A stretch of 37,803 nucleotides of DNA, taken from Lewinellaceae bacterium. GTDB taxonomy: Bacteria; Bacteroidota; Bacteroidia; Chitinophagales; Saprospiraceae. The first letter of the stretch is position 1. Each line of letters starts with the position of its first letter. The stretch spans positions 1 to 37,803 of the forward strand of contig JACJYM010000018.1 in assembly GCA_020636155.1 (NCBI GenBank), given 5' to 3'. Under the pieces are notes generated by a model. The model was not told where the DNA came from and did not search any database. It saw only the letters and a list, made by a program, of their open reading frames with translations. A program made the translations under genes and the position numbers. This document shows positions 1 through 8,943 of the stretch, in pieces.

Positions 1-133
1 TGAAAATTTATTAACCGAGGGGACACCGATGAGCATGTCAAATCTCGTGGTACACGTGCTATCCAACGGTGATAAGTTTAATATTGATACAAGAGAAATC
101 ACAGTACTTCCACTAGAAGCACCGTTTGTGTAA
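1..133 (+). CDS. Probable cyanophycinase, C-terminal fragment (partial at window start)
   Basis: An open frame enters from the left edge (codons start at base 2) and ends at TAA 131-133, giving 43 residues that include 'SNLVVHVLSNGDKFNIDTRE'. The pattern of a 'xNLxVHxLxxGDxF' strand followed by 'xTRE/K' resembles the C-terminal end of cyanophycinases (peptidase S51), which cut cyanophycin into beta-Asp-Arg dipeptides. The next gene, convergent, is an isoaspartyl peptidase, the enzyme that finishes that pathway, which supports the call. The catalytic Ser region is outside the window, so the assignment rests on a short tail plus context and is tentative. Confidence 0.55.
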   Translation, partial: ENLLTEGTPMSMSNLVVHVLSNGDKFNIDTREITVLPLEAPFV

Positions 134-247
134 TCTTAACGGAATTTCATTTTTTCCAACGCAATTAATATTTCCTCCATGTGCAGCGGACTGTCGCTAC
201 AAAGTGACAGATGTAAAGAATTAAATTTTAAATCAAAACCTTATATC

Positions 248-1180
248 TTACCGATAAATTTCAATTTCTGTACTTCCATCCATGTAGCGACAAGCTCGAT
301 ACATTCCTTCTGTATTGAATGGCATGGCTATATTGCCATTGGCGTCAACCGCAATCAATCCGCCATCCCCGCCAATGCTTAAAACCCGCTTTTGAATAAC
401 TTCGTCAGCGGCTTCTATGAGACTTTTCCTACCGAATTCCATAAGTGCAGAAACATCGTAGGCCACTACTCCTCGGATAAAGTACTCTCCACTTCCCGTA
501 CATGACACGGCACAAGTCTCATTATTAGCATAAGTGCCAGCGCCGATCATAGGAGAATCCCCGACTCTTCCAAATTTCTTATTGGTCATACCACCTGTCG
601 AGGTCGCAGCGGCTAAATTCCCTTCCCCATCTAAGGCAACGCAGCCCACAGTCCCGAATTTAAAATCCTTACTCTTGCTATGGTCAAGCTGAAATGAATC
701 GCTATCCTTGATTTCTTGCCATTGCAGATATCTGAACTCATCATAGAAATATTCGTCACCACACTCCTCCAAGCCTTGCTCTTTTGCAAATTGCTCTGCA
801 CCCTTTCCTGCTAAAAACACGTGACCACTATGCAGCATAACCGCCTTTGCCAGAGAGATAGGATTTTTTATATGTTGCACTAACGATACGGCTCCCGCTT
901 CTTTATTTCTTCCGTCCATGATAGAAGCATCCATTTCGTGCAATCCATCGGCAGTAAAGACACTTCCTCTACCCGCATTGAAAAGTGGACAATCTTCTAA
1001 AACTCTTACTGTTGTCTCAACAGCGTCCAAAGCGCTTCCTCCTTTACTCAAAACCTCAATTCCGGCATCTAAAGCTTCCTTAAGTGCTTGCTTATATTGA
1101 TGTTCCTTTTCTTCGGTCATCATTCCTTTGACGAGAGTTCCTGCCCCTCCGTGGAGAGCTATGGCAAATTGATTTTTCAT
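248..1180 (-). CDS. iaaA: Isoaspartyl peptidase / plant-type L-asparaginase (Ntn hydrolase)
   Basis: 310 residues, full length for the family. It hydrolyses beta-aspartyl (isoaspartyl) dipeptides and L-asparagine in the cytoplasm; no signal peptide is seen. The N-terminal 'ALHGGAGT' (about residues 8-15) is typical. Autocleavage is expected between Gly176 and Thr177 in 'KFGTVGC', freeing Thr177 as nucleophile. Substrate-site motifs follow: 'TSTGG' (193-197), 'GRVGDSP' (204-210, Arg205 and Asp208) and 'TGSGE' (228-232). The ATG at 1180 directly precedes the conserved N-terminus. The gene converges on the probable cyanophycinase end, fitting use of beta-Asp-Arg dipeptides. Cytoplasmic repair or recycling of isoaspartyl peptides is the alternative role. 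Confidence 0.95.
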   Translation of the reverse strand: MKNQFAIALHGGAGTLVKGMMTEEKEHQYKQALKEALDAGIEVLSKGGSALDAVETTVRVLEDCPLFNAGRGSVFTADGLHEMDASIMDGRNKEAGAVSLVQHIKNPISLAKAVMLHSGHVFLAGKGAEQFAKEQGLEECGDEYFYDEFRYLQWQEIKDSDSFQLDHSKSKDFKFGTVGCVALDGEGNLAAATSTGGMTNKKFGRVGDSPMIGAGTYANNETCAVSCTGSGEYFIRGVVAYDVSALMEFGRKSLIEAADEVIQKRVLSIGGDGGLIAVDANGNIAMPFNTEGMYRACRYMDGSTEIEIYR

Positions 1181-1502
1181 GCGGTAAAGATAGGGGAAAG
1201 TGAAGAATATAGCATGAGTTAATATTATTTAGGTACATTTCATTTTTCCCGCTTTTTAAAAATATCCTCCCCAGTTCTAAGACCTATCTTTCGAGCGAGT
1301 CATAGAAGTGGAAAAAAATGAAACAGACCATGTCTGCGACAATAATGACACACAAGTGAGATGATTAATCTATTGGAAGATTATAAACATACAAACACTT
1401 TTAATCACATGAACTTAAGCCTTCATAAAAGTCTTTACCGAGTTAAGCATAATTAATTGAAGAACTTAAATCATGCCAAATCATTAGCCAATATTTCGAT
1501 GG
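1181..1502. other. Intergenic region, no gene seen
   Basis: 322 bases separate iaaA from the decayed metallopeptidase gene. I see no convincing open frame, RNA gene or repeat array. The iaaA promoter should lie in the part next to 1180. The only structure I can point to is a hairpin at the far end (1482-1508), listed separately. Confidence 0.6.
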
Positions 1503-1508
1503 CTAATG
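1482..1508. other. Perfect 9-bp inverted repeat at the 3' end of the M4 pseudogene
   Basis: CATTAGCCA (1482-1490) and TGGCTAATG (1500-1508) are exact reverse complements with a 9-base spacer, and the second arm overlaps the TAG stop of the leftward gene at 1503-1505. It could have acted as a transcript 3'-end hairpin. No U-rich run follows on the minus strand, so it is not a standard intrinsic terminator. Confidence 0.4.
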
Positions 1509-2537
1509 CATGACCAAAATCCTTCCTGATTCCACGGTTCTTTCTGAATAGAACTTATAGAAATACATTCCTGAGGGTAAAGCACTGGAGTCCAAAATAA
1601 ACCGATTGGATTTTTGATTCATTTTTGAAAGCACCATATTGCCTGACACATCGAAGAGATTGAAGTCAAAAGACATTGAATTTTCAAAATCCAGTGACCA
1701 CGTATTATTCACAATTTTTGTTCCCAGTACTTGCTTTTCGGTTAATTCTTCTGTGGCCACTACCCTATCAAAAACTTTTACATTATCCAAAAAAACTTTT
1801 GACTCGGTCAATAAAACGTTAAAATCAAGCACGGCGATACCGTCTTTTGGTATGAGTGGGACTGTGAAGTTTTTAAGCTTTAATTGTGTGGTTTCGATGC
1901 CTGTTCCATTTAGCAGTATGTCGTCTTGAAATAATCTAACCAAATTTTTGTAAGGTGAATTGGAGAGCATCCGTAAATCAAAGGAAACCATCGGTTCTTC
2001 CAGACCAGCTAAATCTATACAAAATTTCACTCTAGAGATTCCAGTACCTCTTTCTTTTGATAAAATGTAATCTTCGAGGCTGACACAACCATTTATTGAC
2101 TCATCGTAATCAGAAGATATTTTAATACCATCAGGATCGTCTGTAATATCACAGAAGTAGCATTCCGCCAGGTTGTAATATTCGTTATTGGCGCCATTGG
2201 ACAGGTCATATAAAGTGCCATTTTCTAGGCTGTTTTTATAATAAAGATCCAAAGGAAAAGAATTCAAAAAATACAATCCAGTGGAATCCTTGACATAAAT
2301 TTCCACCTCTGCATCGTACAAGGCCCCTAAAAGATTATAATTTAGATATGCCTCAAGGTCGGAGATAATGAAACTAATACTCTCTCCTCCTGTATAGACC
2401 GTTCGATATATGTCCTGAGTTGCAGTTTTACTTTTCACACGAATCAAAAATTCCTCAACCCTCTTTTTACAGCTATTGTCTATAACATCAATTGAAAAAT
2501 AGCTGTATTTTGAATAGATATCACAAGGATTCTCCAA
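1503..2537 (-). CDS. Residual open frame of the M4 pseudogene: C-terminal region with T9SS sorting domain
   Basis: 344 codons remain open, but the frame has no credible start: it opens at TTG 2537, the only nearby ATG is out of frame, and the frame reads upstream through 'SLNYG' before meeting a TAA. It has no signal peptide. The middle is a beta-rich region of unknown family ('VSFDLRMLSNSPYKNLVRLF') that looks like a convertase-P or jelly-roll type domain, though I cannot name it. The last roughly 75 residues are a T9SS type A tail: 'FNLFDVSGNMVLSK', then 'LPSGMYFYKF' and a final 'GRILVMH'. Automatic callers may report it as a gene. I read it as the surviving 3' end of the pseudogene spanning 1503-4487, probably not expressed as a functional product. 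Confidence 0.6.
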   Translation of the reverse strand: MENPCDIYSKYSYFSIDVIDNSCKKRVEEFLIRVKSKTATQDIYRTVYTGGESISFIISDLEAYLNYNLLGALYDAEVEIYVKDSTGLYFLNSFPLDLYYKNSLENGTLYDLSNGANNEYYNLAECYFCDITDDPDGIKISSDYDESINGCVSLEDYILSKERGTGISRVKFCIDLAGLEEPMVSFDLRMLSNSPYKNLVRLFQDDILLNGTGIETTQLKLKNFTVPLIPKDGIAVLDFNVLLTESKVFLDNVKVFDRVVATEELTEKQVLGTKIVNNTWSLDFENSMSFDFNLFDVSGNMVLSKMNQKSNRFILDSSALPSGMYFYKFYSERTVESGRILVMH

Positions 2538-4487
2538 TCCATAATTTAACGAAAATGCTCTATATCGGGACTGAATGCTATCCTCACAAAATTAAAATCA
2601 AAGTCAAAGACCTCACTGTAATTATACTTGCTACTGATTCTCGCCCGGCGTTCAAATATTCAAATAGGGTTTATTATCATTATAATAATATGATGTATCA
2701 ATCACGATGACTTCTTGAGGTTCAAATCATCTTTCAACATAAATTTATCTGAAGAAGGTATCGATTATCTTGTAATCGCTAAACTCAATGTAGTAATTAT
2801 TCTCACCGACAGCTCATCCCCTTTTTGAAATGTGGTACTACCGATGTTCTCAATCGTAAATCGAAGGGAGTTGCTGGACCCTCTGGTCATTCGTCATAAA
2901 GTACAAATTATGACCATTGCAAAAGGACTTCTAACTTGGTATCTTCAATTGTCGAATTTATTAATTCTTCATCGATTCCTAAAGCCTTCCATGCTTCTAA
3001 CACGGATGAATGTTCTTCACTCGATTCGCCGCCGTAGACTTCGCAGATTCTAAGATTGTAGAAATTACGTCGAAATAGGAGAAGTCGAAGTAAGTGAATT
3101 TGTTGCACGTCAAGCACCAGTACCTTTTCCATTCCAGTTGGATTAACTCCGTAATGCGTTCATTCTCATTAATCCTGATTTTCCATCTACTAATAAATAA
3201 AACCAATGATTTAGGACACCGCTATTGGTGTATGTACCCTGGTGTCAAATAGTGTCCACAATACTCGCCTTTATAATGGGAAGGATTCTGATATAATTTT
3301 GGATTCTCCATATTCTAATTCCATCGCCATTTATCTTTTTTCAATCTCTTTCCCGGTTCCAATTAAATTTTCGGATAGATGTAATATTAATATTTTCCAA
3401 AATATCGCTTAATGATTCATTTAGTAGCCCTGATTCATCACGATAAGTAAGTTAGAGGTACTCCGTGTAAATCCAGCTTATCTCATGTCAACATCAATAA
3501 GGAGTAAAGGCATTATAATCCTCCACAATCTTAAGGCAAAATGTGCGGAATACCCATCCCAAAAAGCATTATTATTATTATATAATGTCGGTACTGTCTG
3601 TGTTTATCTGTATCCTCTTGGTTGTCAAAACTTAAATATTGGAAATTTTTCCGACATCATATCTTAGTATTGCTGAAGTACTTAAAAGCCACATCTAGGG
3701 CTGATGCCAAGTTTATCTCCTAGGTATCCCAATTTTTTGAGTCATTGGTAAACTCTGGAACCGTCTTTCCAACTATAGTAAAAGATTCCATTGCACGAGA
3801 TAAATCACGCAGGACATATTCATCAGGTTCAAAGAATCTATTAGAAAAATCAATGTTTTTATTATGACAGCCATTTCCATGCCCTATAACCTCATGGTTT
3901 AATATTTCATCAGCCGAACTGATTGGCTCCTTCGTTAGCATCTACATATCGATTTTTGATGGAGTACCATTCATTTGAGTTTCAACAATAACATGATATT
4001 ATGACCGATACATCCTTGTGATTGGGATATCCCTGATCAATGATGCGTTCATTTGACGTCACCTACAAATTCATGTCTAAAAAGAGCTGACGTGCAAATC
4101 CTTGTCAAATAATTGATTTAACGGGTGATTTTCCCATAATTTCTATAGTGTCTCAGAAAGTTTTGCATTTAGATAGACCGCATTATTTGAGAACAAGTAG
4201 CTTTCCAATAATTCGACTTACCTTAGAATCCTTGTAATGAATAATGGGAAATCATTTCAATGATTTTGATATCATGAAAATTCACTGGTCATACCTCACC
4301 ATTACTCATGCTACTCATAGTTAAAATATCTAAATCTTTCTTTGAAATCAGGCCCTTTTCCTTCAGAGAAGACAGATATTCCACGCTGTCAAATTTTCAC
4401 TTAACAGATTTTTGATTTCAAAATTTGAATTTTGAGAATACACAAAACAAAGACAGCAACGATTAAAATAACAATAAAATTCTTCAT
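1503..4487 (-). pseudogene. Decayed secreted M4 (thermolysin-family) metallopeptidase with T9SS sorting domain
   Basis: Leftward, fragments in shifting frames follow the domain order of a Bacteroidota M4 peptidase. An ATG at 4487 opens a signal peptide, 'MKNFIVILIVAVFVLC'. Next come propeptide remnants ('NRYVDANEG' near 3930, FTP/PepSY-like), then 'LASALDVAFKYFSNTK' (about 3664-3712), 'NNNAFWDGYSAHF' (3537-3580), and CATGAGATAAGC (3476-3487), which encodes HEIS and lacks the CA needed for the next His before 'GFTRSTSNL'. 'YRDESGLLNESLSDI' (from 3445) matches the third-zinc-ligand helix (thermolysin NESG...E.xSD). 'GTYTNSGVLNHWFYLLVDG' (3182-3238) matches the M4 'HTNSG' motif and 'SSVLEAWKALGI' (near 2960-3000) its C-terminal helix. 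The 344-codon end with a T9SS tail is still open. Stops and frameshifts occur throughout, so no active peptidase can be made. Confidence 0.85.
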
Positions 4488-4641
4488 CAGGTTAAGAATT
4501 TGAAAGACAAATATATAATTTCCTATTAAAACAAAGTAATATCACTAAATATATATATATTTATCGAAATTAATATTTTTTAATATAATGATAAATAACC
4601 ATATCTTCACCAAGATTAATAAAACCAACAAAACTCGACAC
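4488..4641. other. AT-rich divergent intergenic region between two decayed surface-protein genes
   Basis: This separates the 5' ends of the M4 pseudogene (leftward) and the LRR gene (rightward). It is very AT-rich, with a TATATATATAT run around 4550-4560. It probably held both promoters, but I cannot place a clear Bacteroidota -33/-7 pair. Confidence 0.4.
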
Positions 4642-4786
4642 ATGAGACTCCTACTGATACTCACCGTTTTGTTGCTTACTACGAGGCTACACAAGACATC
4701 GTAGACATTTCCAGATCCTAATAATTTCCGACAAGCCTTAATCGACAAAATTATGGACACCAATGGCGATGGGGAGATACAAGTGA
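4642..4786 (+). pseudogene. Frameshifted 5' end (signal peptide and EF-hand-like start) of the LRR protein gene
   Basis: ATG at 4642 opens a signal peptide, 'MRLLLILTVLLLTT'. The likely continuation 'QDIVDI' is in another frame (codons from 4692). 'PDPNNFRQALIDKI' and 'MDTNGDGEIQVNE' are back in the first frame (from 4711), and the body 'AEAVEWLVLEKP' is in the third frame after one extra G near 4789. Read straight from 4642, the frame hits TAG at 4702. This is the usual start of Bacteroidota LRR surface proteins: signal peptide, 'PDxxFrxaLi', a Ca-binding-like 'DTNGDGEI' motif, then LRRs. At least three single-base shifts separate the export signal from the body. Confidence 0.8.
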
Positions 4787-7700
4787 ATGAAGGCAGAGGC
4801 GGTGGAGTGGTTAGTTTTAGAAAAACCTACAGTTTTAAATAATTTAATTGGTATCAATAGTTTTGTTAACCTACAATCTCTAGAACTAGGGGATTTAGTT
4901 TATATAGAAAACCTAGATATAATGGGATTAGAAGCTCTAACTTCACTTTTCATTGAAAATAAATCTGGCTTAAAGAACCTAAAATTAAAATATTTACCTT
5001 CTATTAAAATATTGCATATTTATGGTTTTACAAATTTAGAGATTTTAAATTTAACAAACTTGTCTAATCTTAATGAACTTTTAATTGAAGAGAATAGTAG
5101 CTTAAAGAATTTAGAATTGAACAATTTGGGATTACTTTGGAAAATTGACATATTGGGGAATGACGAATTAGTAGAATTAGATTTAAGCGGATTACTATCA
5201 CTGACTAAGATTAAAATTGAAGGAAATGACAAACTTTTATCAATAAATTCCATTGGACTTTCAGCAATAACAGAATTGAATATCATTAAAAATGATGAAT
5301 TAATCAACTTGGATTTGAACCATCTTTCATCACTTAACACTTTGAATATTAGTGAAAATAATAGACTTTTAAGTTTAGATTTAAATGGTTTATCATCACT
5401 TACCACTTTAAATATTAGCGGAAATAATGGACTTTTAAGCATAGATTTAAATGGTCTATCATCACTTACTTCTCTTAATATTAATAATTACGAAGGAAGT
5501 ATTAAGAATTTCAACATTAGTGCACTGCCTTTCCTCAAAGATTTTATTTTTAGTGATAACAATGGCCCCACCAACCTAAATTTAAGTGAATTGCAATTTT
5601 TAAAAAATTTGATTATTCAAAACAATAAAAATTTGAAAATTATAGAGTTTAGTAACGTACCAAAACTTTCAAAACTCGAAATCATAGACAACATTGACAT
5701 TATAAGTCTAGATGTATCAGGAATGCTTAGGTTAACCGATCTTAATATTTATAGTAATATTAGTCTAGCAAATTTAAATATCACCAATCTGCCATTATTA
5801 AATCAACTTAATATTATTGATAATCCCAGTTTAACTAAATTAGATTTAAGTGGAATAATTTCATCTAATATTCAATCTCTTTGGATTTCAGGTAACGACG
5901 GTCTCCAAATTCTAGATATAAGTGGTTTAACGTCGCTCATAAATGTTAGAATAGCTTTTAATTTAAATTTGGAAAGTATAAATTTGACTGGTTTAATTTT
6001 ACTTTCTGACCTAAGTATTAGTGGAAATGACAAACTTGAAAGTTTTGAATTAATTGATTTATCATCTCTTTCAAAGCTTACTATTGACAACAATGAAGGA
6101 TTAAAGACCTTTTATTTAAATAATTTGACTTCACTCTACCAACTTATGATTATTAATAATGAAAATCTTGAAAATTTATATTTTAGTAATTTAACAAAAG
6201 TTTGGCGTATTGTTTTTTTGAGTAACATTAGATGCAAAAATTTAGATTTAAGCGGATTTGTATCACTGTCATATCCTGAAATTGCATATAATTATGAACT
6301 TGAATATTTATATTTAAAAAATGGAAAAAGTGAAAATATTATCTTAAACGATAACTTTTTATTAAAATATATTTGTTCCGATGAAGAGGATATTTCTACA
6401 ATTTTGCATCTTTTAGAAAATGACAACATCAATGATTGTACAGTTAACTCTTACTGCCCCTATACCGTAGAAGGCAATCCATACCAAGTTTCAGGAAAGG
6501 TAATTTTTGATTTTGACAAAAACGGTTGTAATGAAAACGACGTGAAATATGAATTTCCGAAAATGCATATCTCAGACACACAGGGAGAGGGAATTGTATT
6601 TGGGGATGTAGAAGGAGATTACCTAATACATCTCAACAAGAATACCTACACTATCACGCCTCATCTAGAAAATCTTGATTATTTTAAAATAATTCCAGAA
6701 TCTATTACCCTTACCTTTCCTGACTCTACCTCTCCTTACATCCAAGACTTCTGTATAGTTCCTGATGTTGAGTACACAGATTTAGATGTCGTTATTATTC
6801 CTCTGAATCAAGCTCGACCAGGATTTGTATCTGATTATAAAGTAAGAGTACGAAATATTGGAAATACCATCGTGCCATGTGAATTGTTCTTTGTGTATGA
6901 ATCAGAACGTATGGATTTCCTTACTGCCAGTCCCGGACAAGACAGCATCAATGGAGGAGAATTGTACTGGAATCTCGGAGAATTGAAACCTTTTGAGCTA
7001 AAAGAAATTTTACTCTCTTTCGAACTCAATACGCCTACCGACAACCCGCCACTATTAGGTGGCGATGTGCTTCACTTCTTTGCAGCCATCTATTCATCAT
7101 TACGAAAAGCAAATAGAAACGACTATGATTTTTATAATCTCTACCAAACCGTAGTCAACTCCTACGACCCCAACGACAAAACCTGCCTCGAAGGCGATAA
7201 ACTCCTACCCGAAATGGTGGGAGACTATGTCCACTATATGATAAGATTTGAAAATACAGGTACGGCCGAAGCTGTCAATATCGTCGTGAGAGACTTTATC
7301 GATCCGGCACGATTTGATATCAGCACTTTACAGATAGTCGATGCCAGCCACGAACTCGAGACCCGTATCAATGATGGAAACATCGTCGAGTTCATCTTCA
7401 AGGATATCTACCTCCCTTATGAGGACGATACCAATGACGGCTATGTCGTATTCAAGATTAAAACCAAGGATGATTTGGTCATCGGAGATGTTTTTGAGAA
7501 CCAAGCAGATATTTTCTTTGATTACAATGCACCCATTGTTACCAATGTGGCGAGTACCGAGGTAGCAGAGTTCTCTGCTACTCAAGACACCAGAGAGGAG
7601 ATTTCACTAAGCTTACATCCCAATCCTACGGCAAATCTCCTTTACATAGATTGTGAAGAATCTATCCGTCAGGTGAAAATATTCAGCATAGATGGTCGAT

Positions 7701-7834
7701 TATTGAGCAGTTATGAAGTCCTCGGTACCGCGATTAAAAAACAACTGGATGTGTCATCACTCAGCGCAGGCAGCTACCTCCTTTGGGTAAAAACTGACAA
7801 AGGAACGTCTAGCAAATACTTTGTGAAGGAGTAG
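4787..7834 (+). CDS. Leucine-rich-repeat T9SS-sorted surface protein, signal peptide lost by frameshift
   Basis: 1015 codons are open from ATG 4787, but this start is an artefact: the signal peptide and first domain lie upstream in other frames. Residues 1 to about 540 are leucine-rich repeats of roughly 22-23 residues of the form 'LxxLxISxNxxLxxLDLSGL'. An 'FDFDKNGCNEND' stretch near residue 574 resembles the SdrD-B-like modules of such proteins. A DUF11/CARDB-like beta region follows, then the 'SYDPNDKTCLEGD' domain (about 792-915) common in Saprospiria and Cytophagia. Residues from about 940 form a T9SS type A tail ('SLHPNPTANLLYID ... LSAGSYLLWV'). An intact version would be a cell-surface adhesin or binding protein. 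Without the Sec signal the product should stay in the cytoplasm. The intact body suggests a recent lesion, or assembly errors at the 5' end. Confidence 0.75.
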   Translation: MKAEAVEWLVLEKPTVLNNLIGINSFVNLQSLELGDLVYIENLDIMGLEALTSLFIENKSGLKNLKLKYLPSIKILHIYGFTNLEILNLTNLSNLNELLIEENSSLKNLELNNLGLLWKIDILGNDELVELDLSGLLSLTKIKIEGNDKLLSINSIGLSAITELNIIKNDELINLDLNHLSSLNTLNISENNRLLSLDLNGLSSLTTLNISGNNGLLSIDLNGLSSLTSLNINNYEGSIKNFNISALPFLKDFIFSDNNGPTNLNLSELQFLKNLIIQNNKNLKIIEFSNVPKLSKLEIIDNIDIISLDVSGMLRLTDLNIYSNISLANLNITNLPLLNQLNIIDNPSLTKLDLSGIISSNIQSLWISGNDGLQILDISGLTSLINVRIAFNLNLESINLTGLILLSDLSISGNDKLESFELIDLSSLSKLTIDNNEGLKTFYLNNLTSLYQLMIINNENLENLYFSNLTKVWRIVFLSNIRCKNLDLSGFVSLSYPEIAYNYELEYLYLKNGKSENIILNDNFLLKYICSDEEDISTILHLLENDNINDCTVNSYCPYTVEGNPYQVSGKVIFDFDKNGCNENDVKYEFPKMHISDTQGEGIVFGDVEGDYLIHLNKNTYTITPHLENLDYFKIIPESITLTFPDSTSPYIQDFCIVPDVEYTDLDVVIIPLNQARPGFVSDYKVRVRNIGNTIVPCELFFVYESERMDFLTASPGQDSINGGELYWNLGELKPFELKEILLSFELNTPTDNPPLLGGDVLHFFAAIYSSLRKANRNDYDFYNLYQTVVNSYDPNDKTCLEGDKLLPEMVGDYVHYMIRFENTGTAEAVNIVVRDFIDPARFDISTLQIVDASHELETRINDGNIVEFIFKDIYLPYEDDTNDGYVVFKIKTKDDLVIGDVFENQADIFFDYNAPIVTNVASTEVAEFSATQDTREEISLSLHPNPTANLLYIDCEESIRQVKIFSIDGRLLSSYEVLGTAIKKQLDVSSLSAGSYLLWVKTDKGTSSKYFVKE
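5324..5521 (+). repeat. 66-bp tandem repeats encoding 22-residue LRR units
   Basis: Units at 5324-5389 and 5390-5455 are nearly identical at DNA level, and a third, more diverged unit starts at 5456. Each encodes the pattern 'LSSLxTLNISxNNxLLSxDL'. The other LRRs in the gene are similar only as protein, so this block looks like a recent duplication in frame. Confidence 0.85.
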
Positions 7835-7944
7835 CAAAATTAAATCCTTCAGCCAAAATGTGCCTTTTCTAAGGTATATTGATGAACTCCTCACTCTCCA
7901 AAAAAAGGAATAGGAGTAAATCACGATAATTCTTAAAAATAGAA

Positions 7945-8925
7945 TTAGCGATACAATACTTCTTTTACGGCCTTGATGACTCTGGATGGATTTGGCAAAT
8001 ATTCTTCCACGAAAGTCGGAGCATAGCCCAAAGAAGTATCTGCTGAGTTGATTCTCGTCACTGGTGCATCGAGATAATCAAAGGCATATTTTTGCATTTC
8101 ATACGCAATCTCAGCACTAACACCTCCGTATGGCCAGCTTTCATCTACCACGACCATTCGATTGGTCTTTTTGACAGAATTTACTAAGGTCTCGTAATCA
8201 AGTGGTCTGATAGTACGCAAGTCGATAAGTTCGACCGATATACCCTCTTTTTCGAGTTCTTCTGTTGCTGTTTTGGATACTTCCATCATCTTATTAAATG
8301 AAACGATAGTCACGTCCGTACCTTCTTTTCTAATCGCTGCCTTACCAATCGGCACGGTATAGTCTCCCTCAGGCACTTCACCTTTGAGACCGTACATAAT
8401 TTCAGATTCCATCATACATACAGGGTCGTCATCTCTGATTGCTGATTTTAATAAACCTTTGGCATCTGCGGGGTCAATGCAAGAAATCACCTTTAAACCC
8501 GGTGTGTTGGCCATCCAGCTTTCGAAGGTCTGAGAGTGTTGCTGTGCCAATTGGCCAGCAGCTCCTGAAGGGCCTCTAAATACGATTGGACATTTGAATT
8601 GACCTGCAGATTGTGAAAGTGTCTTTGCCGCATTATTGACGATTTGGTCGAATGCCAAAACCGCAAAATTCCACGTCATAAATTCCACTATCGGTCTCAA
8701 TCCATTCATTGCAGCGCCGACTCCAATCCCCGCAAAACCTAACTCCGCAATGGGTGTATCAATAACTCGTTTCGGTCCAAACTCTTCCAACATACCTTTA
8801 CTCACCTTGTAAGCACCGTTATACTCTGCAACTTCCTCTCCCATCAGGAACACCGTGTCGTCTCTTCTCATCTCTTCAGACATGGCCTCATTGAGTGAGT
8901 CTCTCAGCGTTAATATTCTTGACAT
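7945..8925 (-). CDS. pdhB: Pyruvate dehydrogenase E1 component, beta subunit
   Basis: 326 residues, normal length for E1-beta of the pyruvate/branched-chain 2-oxoacid dehydrogenase group. With the alpha subunit it forms the thiamine-diphosphate E1 enzyme that decarboxylates pyruvate and acetylates the E2 lipoyl arm. Visible motifs are 'FLMGEEVAEYNGAYKVSKG' (about 26-44), 'DTPIAELGFAGIGVGAAM' (57-74, including the Glu near 62 expected to touch the thiazolium cofactor) and 'RGPSGAAGQLAQQHSQ' (about 118-133). The 'YNGAYKV' wording fits pyruvate rather than branched-chain E1-beta. The ATG at 8925 lies 18 bases after the lepA stop, so the two are probably cotranscribed. No alpha-subunit gene is adjacent. 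Confidence 0.93.
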   Translation of the reverse strand: MSRILTLRDSLNEAMSEEMRRDDTVFLMGEEVAEYNGAYKVSKGMLEEFGPKRVIDTPIAELGFAGIGVGAAMNGLRPIVEFMTWNFAVLAFDQIVNNAAKTLSQSAGQFKCPIVFRGPSGAAGQLAQQHSQTFESWMANTPGLKVISCIDPADAKGLLKSAIRDDDPVCMMESEIMYGLKGEVPEGDYTVPIGKAAIRKEGTDVTIVSFNKMMEVSKTATEELEKEGISVELIDLRTIRPLDYETLVNSVKKTNRMVVVDESWPYGGVSAEIAYEMQKYAFDYLDAPVTRINSADTSLGYAPTFVEEYLPNPSRVIKAVKEVLYR

Positions 8926-8943
8926 TTTATTAATTTATTTTTT

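Noticed and set aside
3880..3905. 'NHEVIGHG' on the minus strand as a zinc-protease active site
   Set aside because: Spacing is HExxxH, and it lies before the 'NNNAFWDG' segment, where M4 proteins have no active site. The real HExxH remnant is at 3476-3487.
5324..5521. Regular repeats as a CRISPR array
   Set aside because: Units are contiguous 66-bp in-frame LRR codons without unique spacers.
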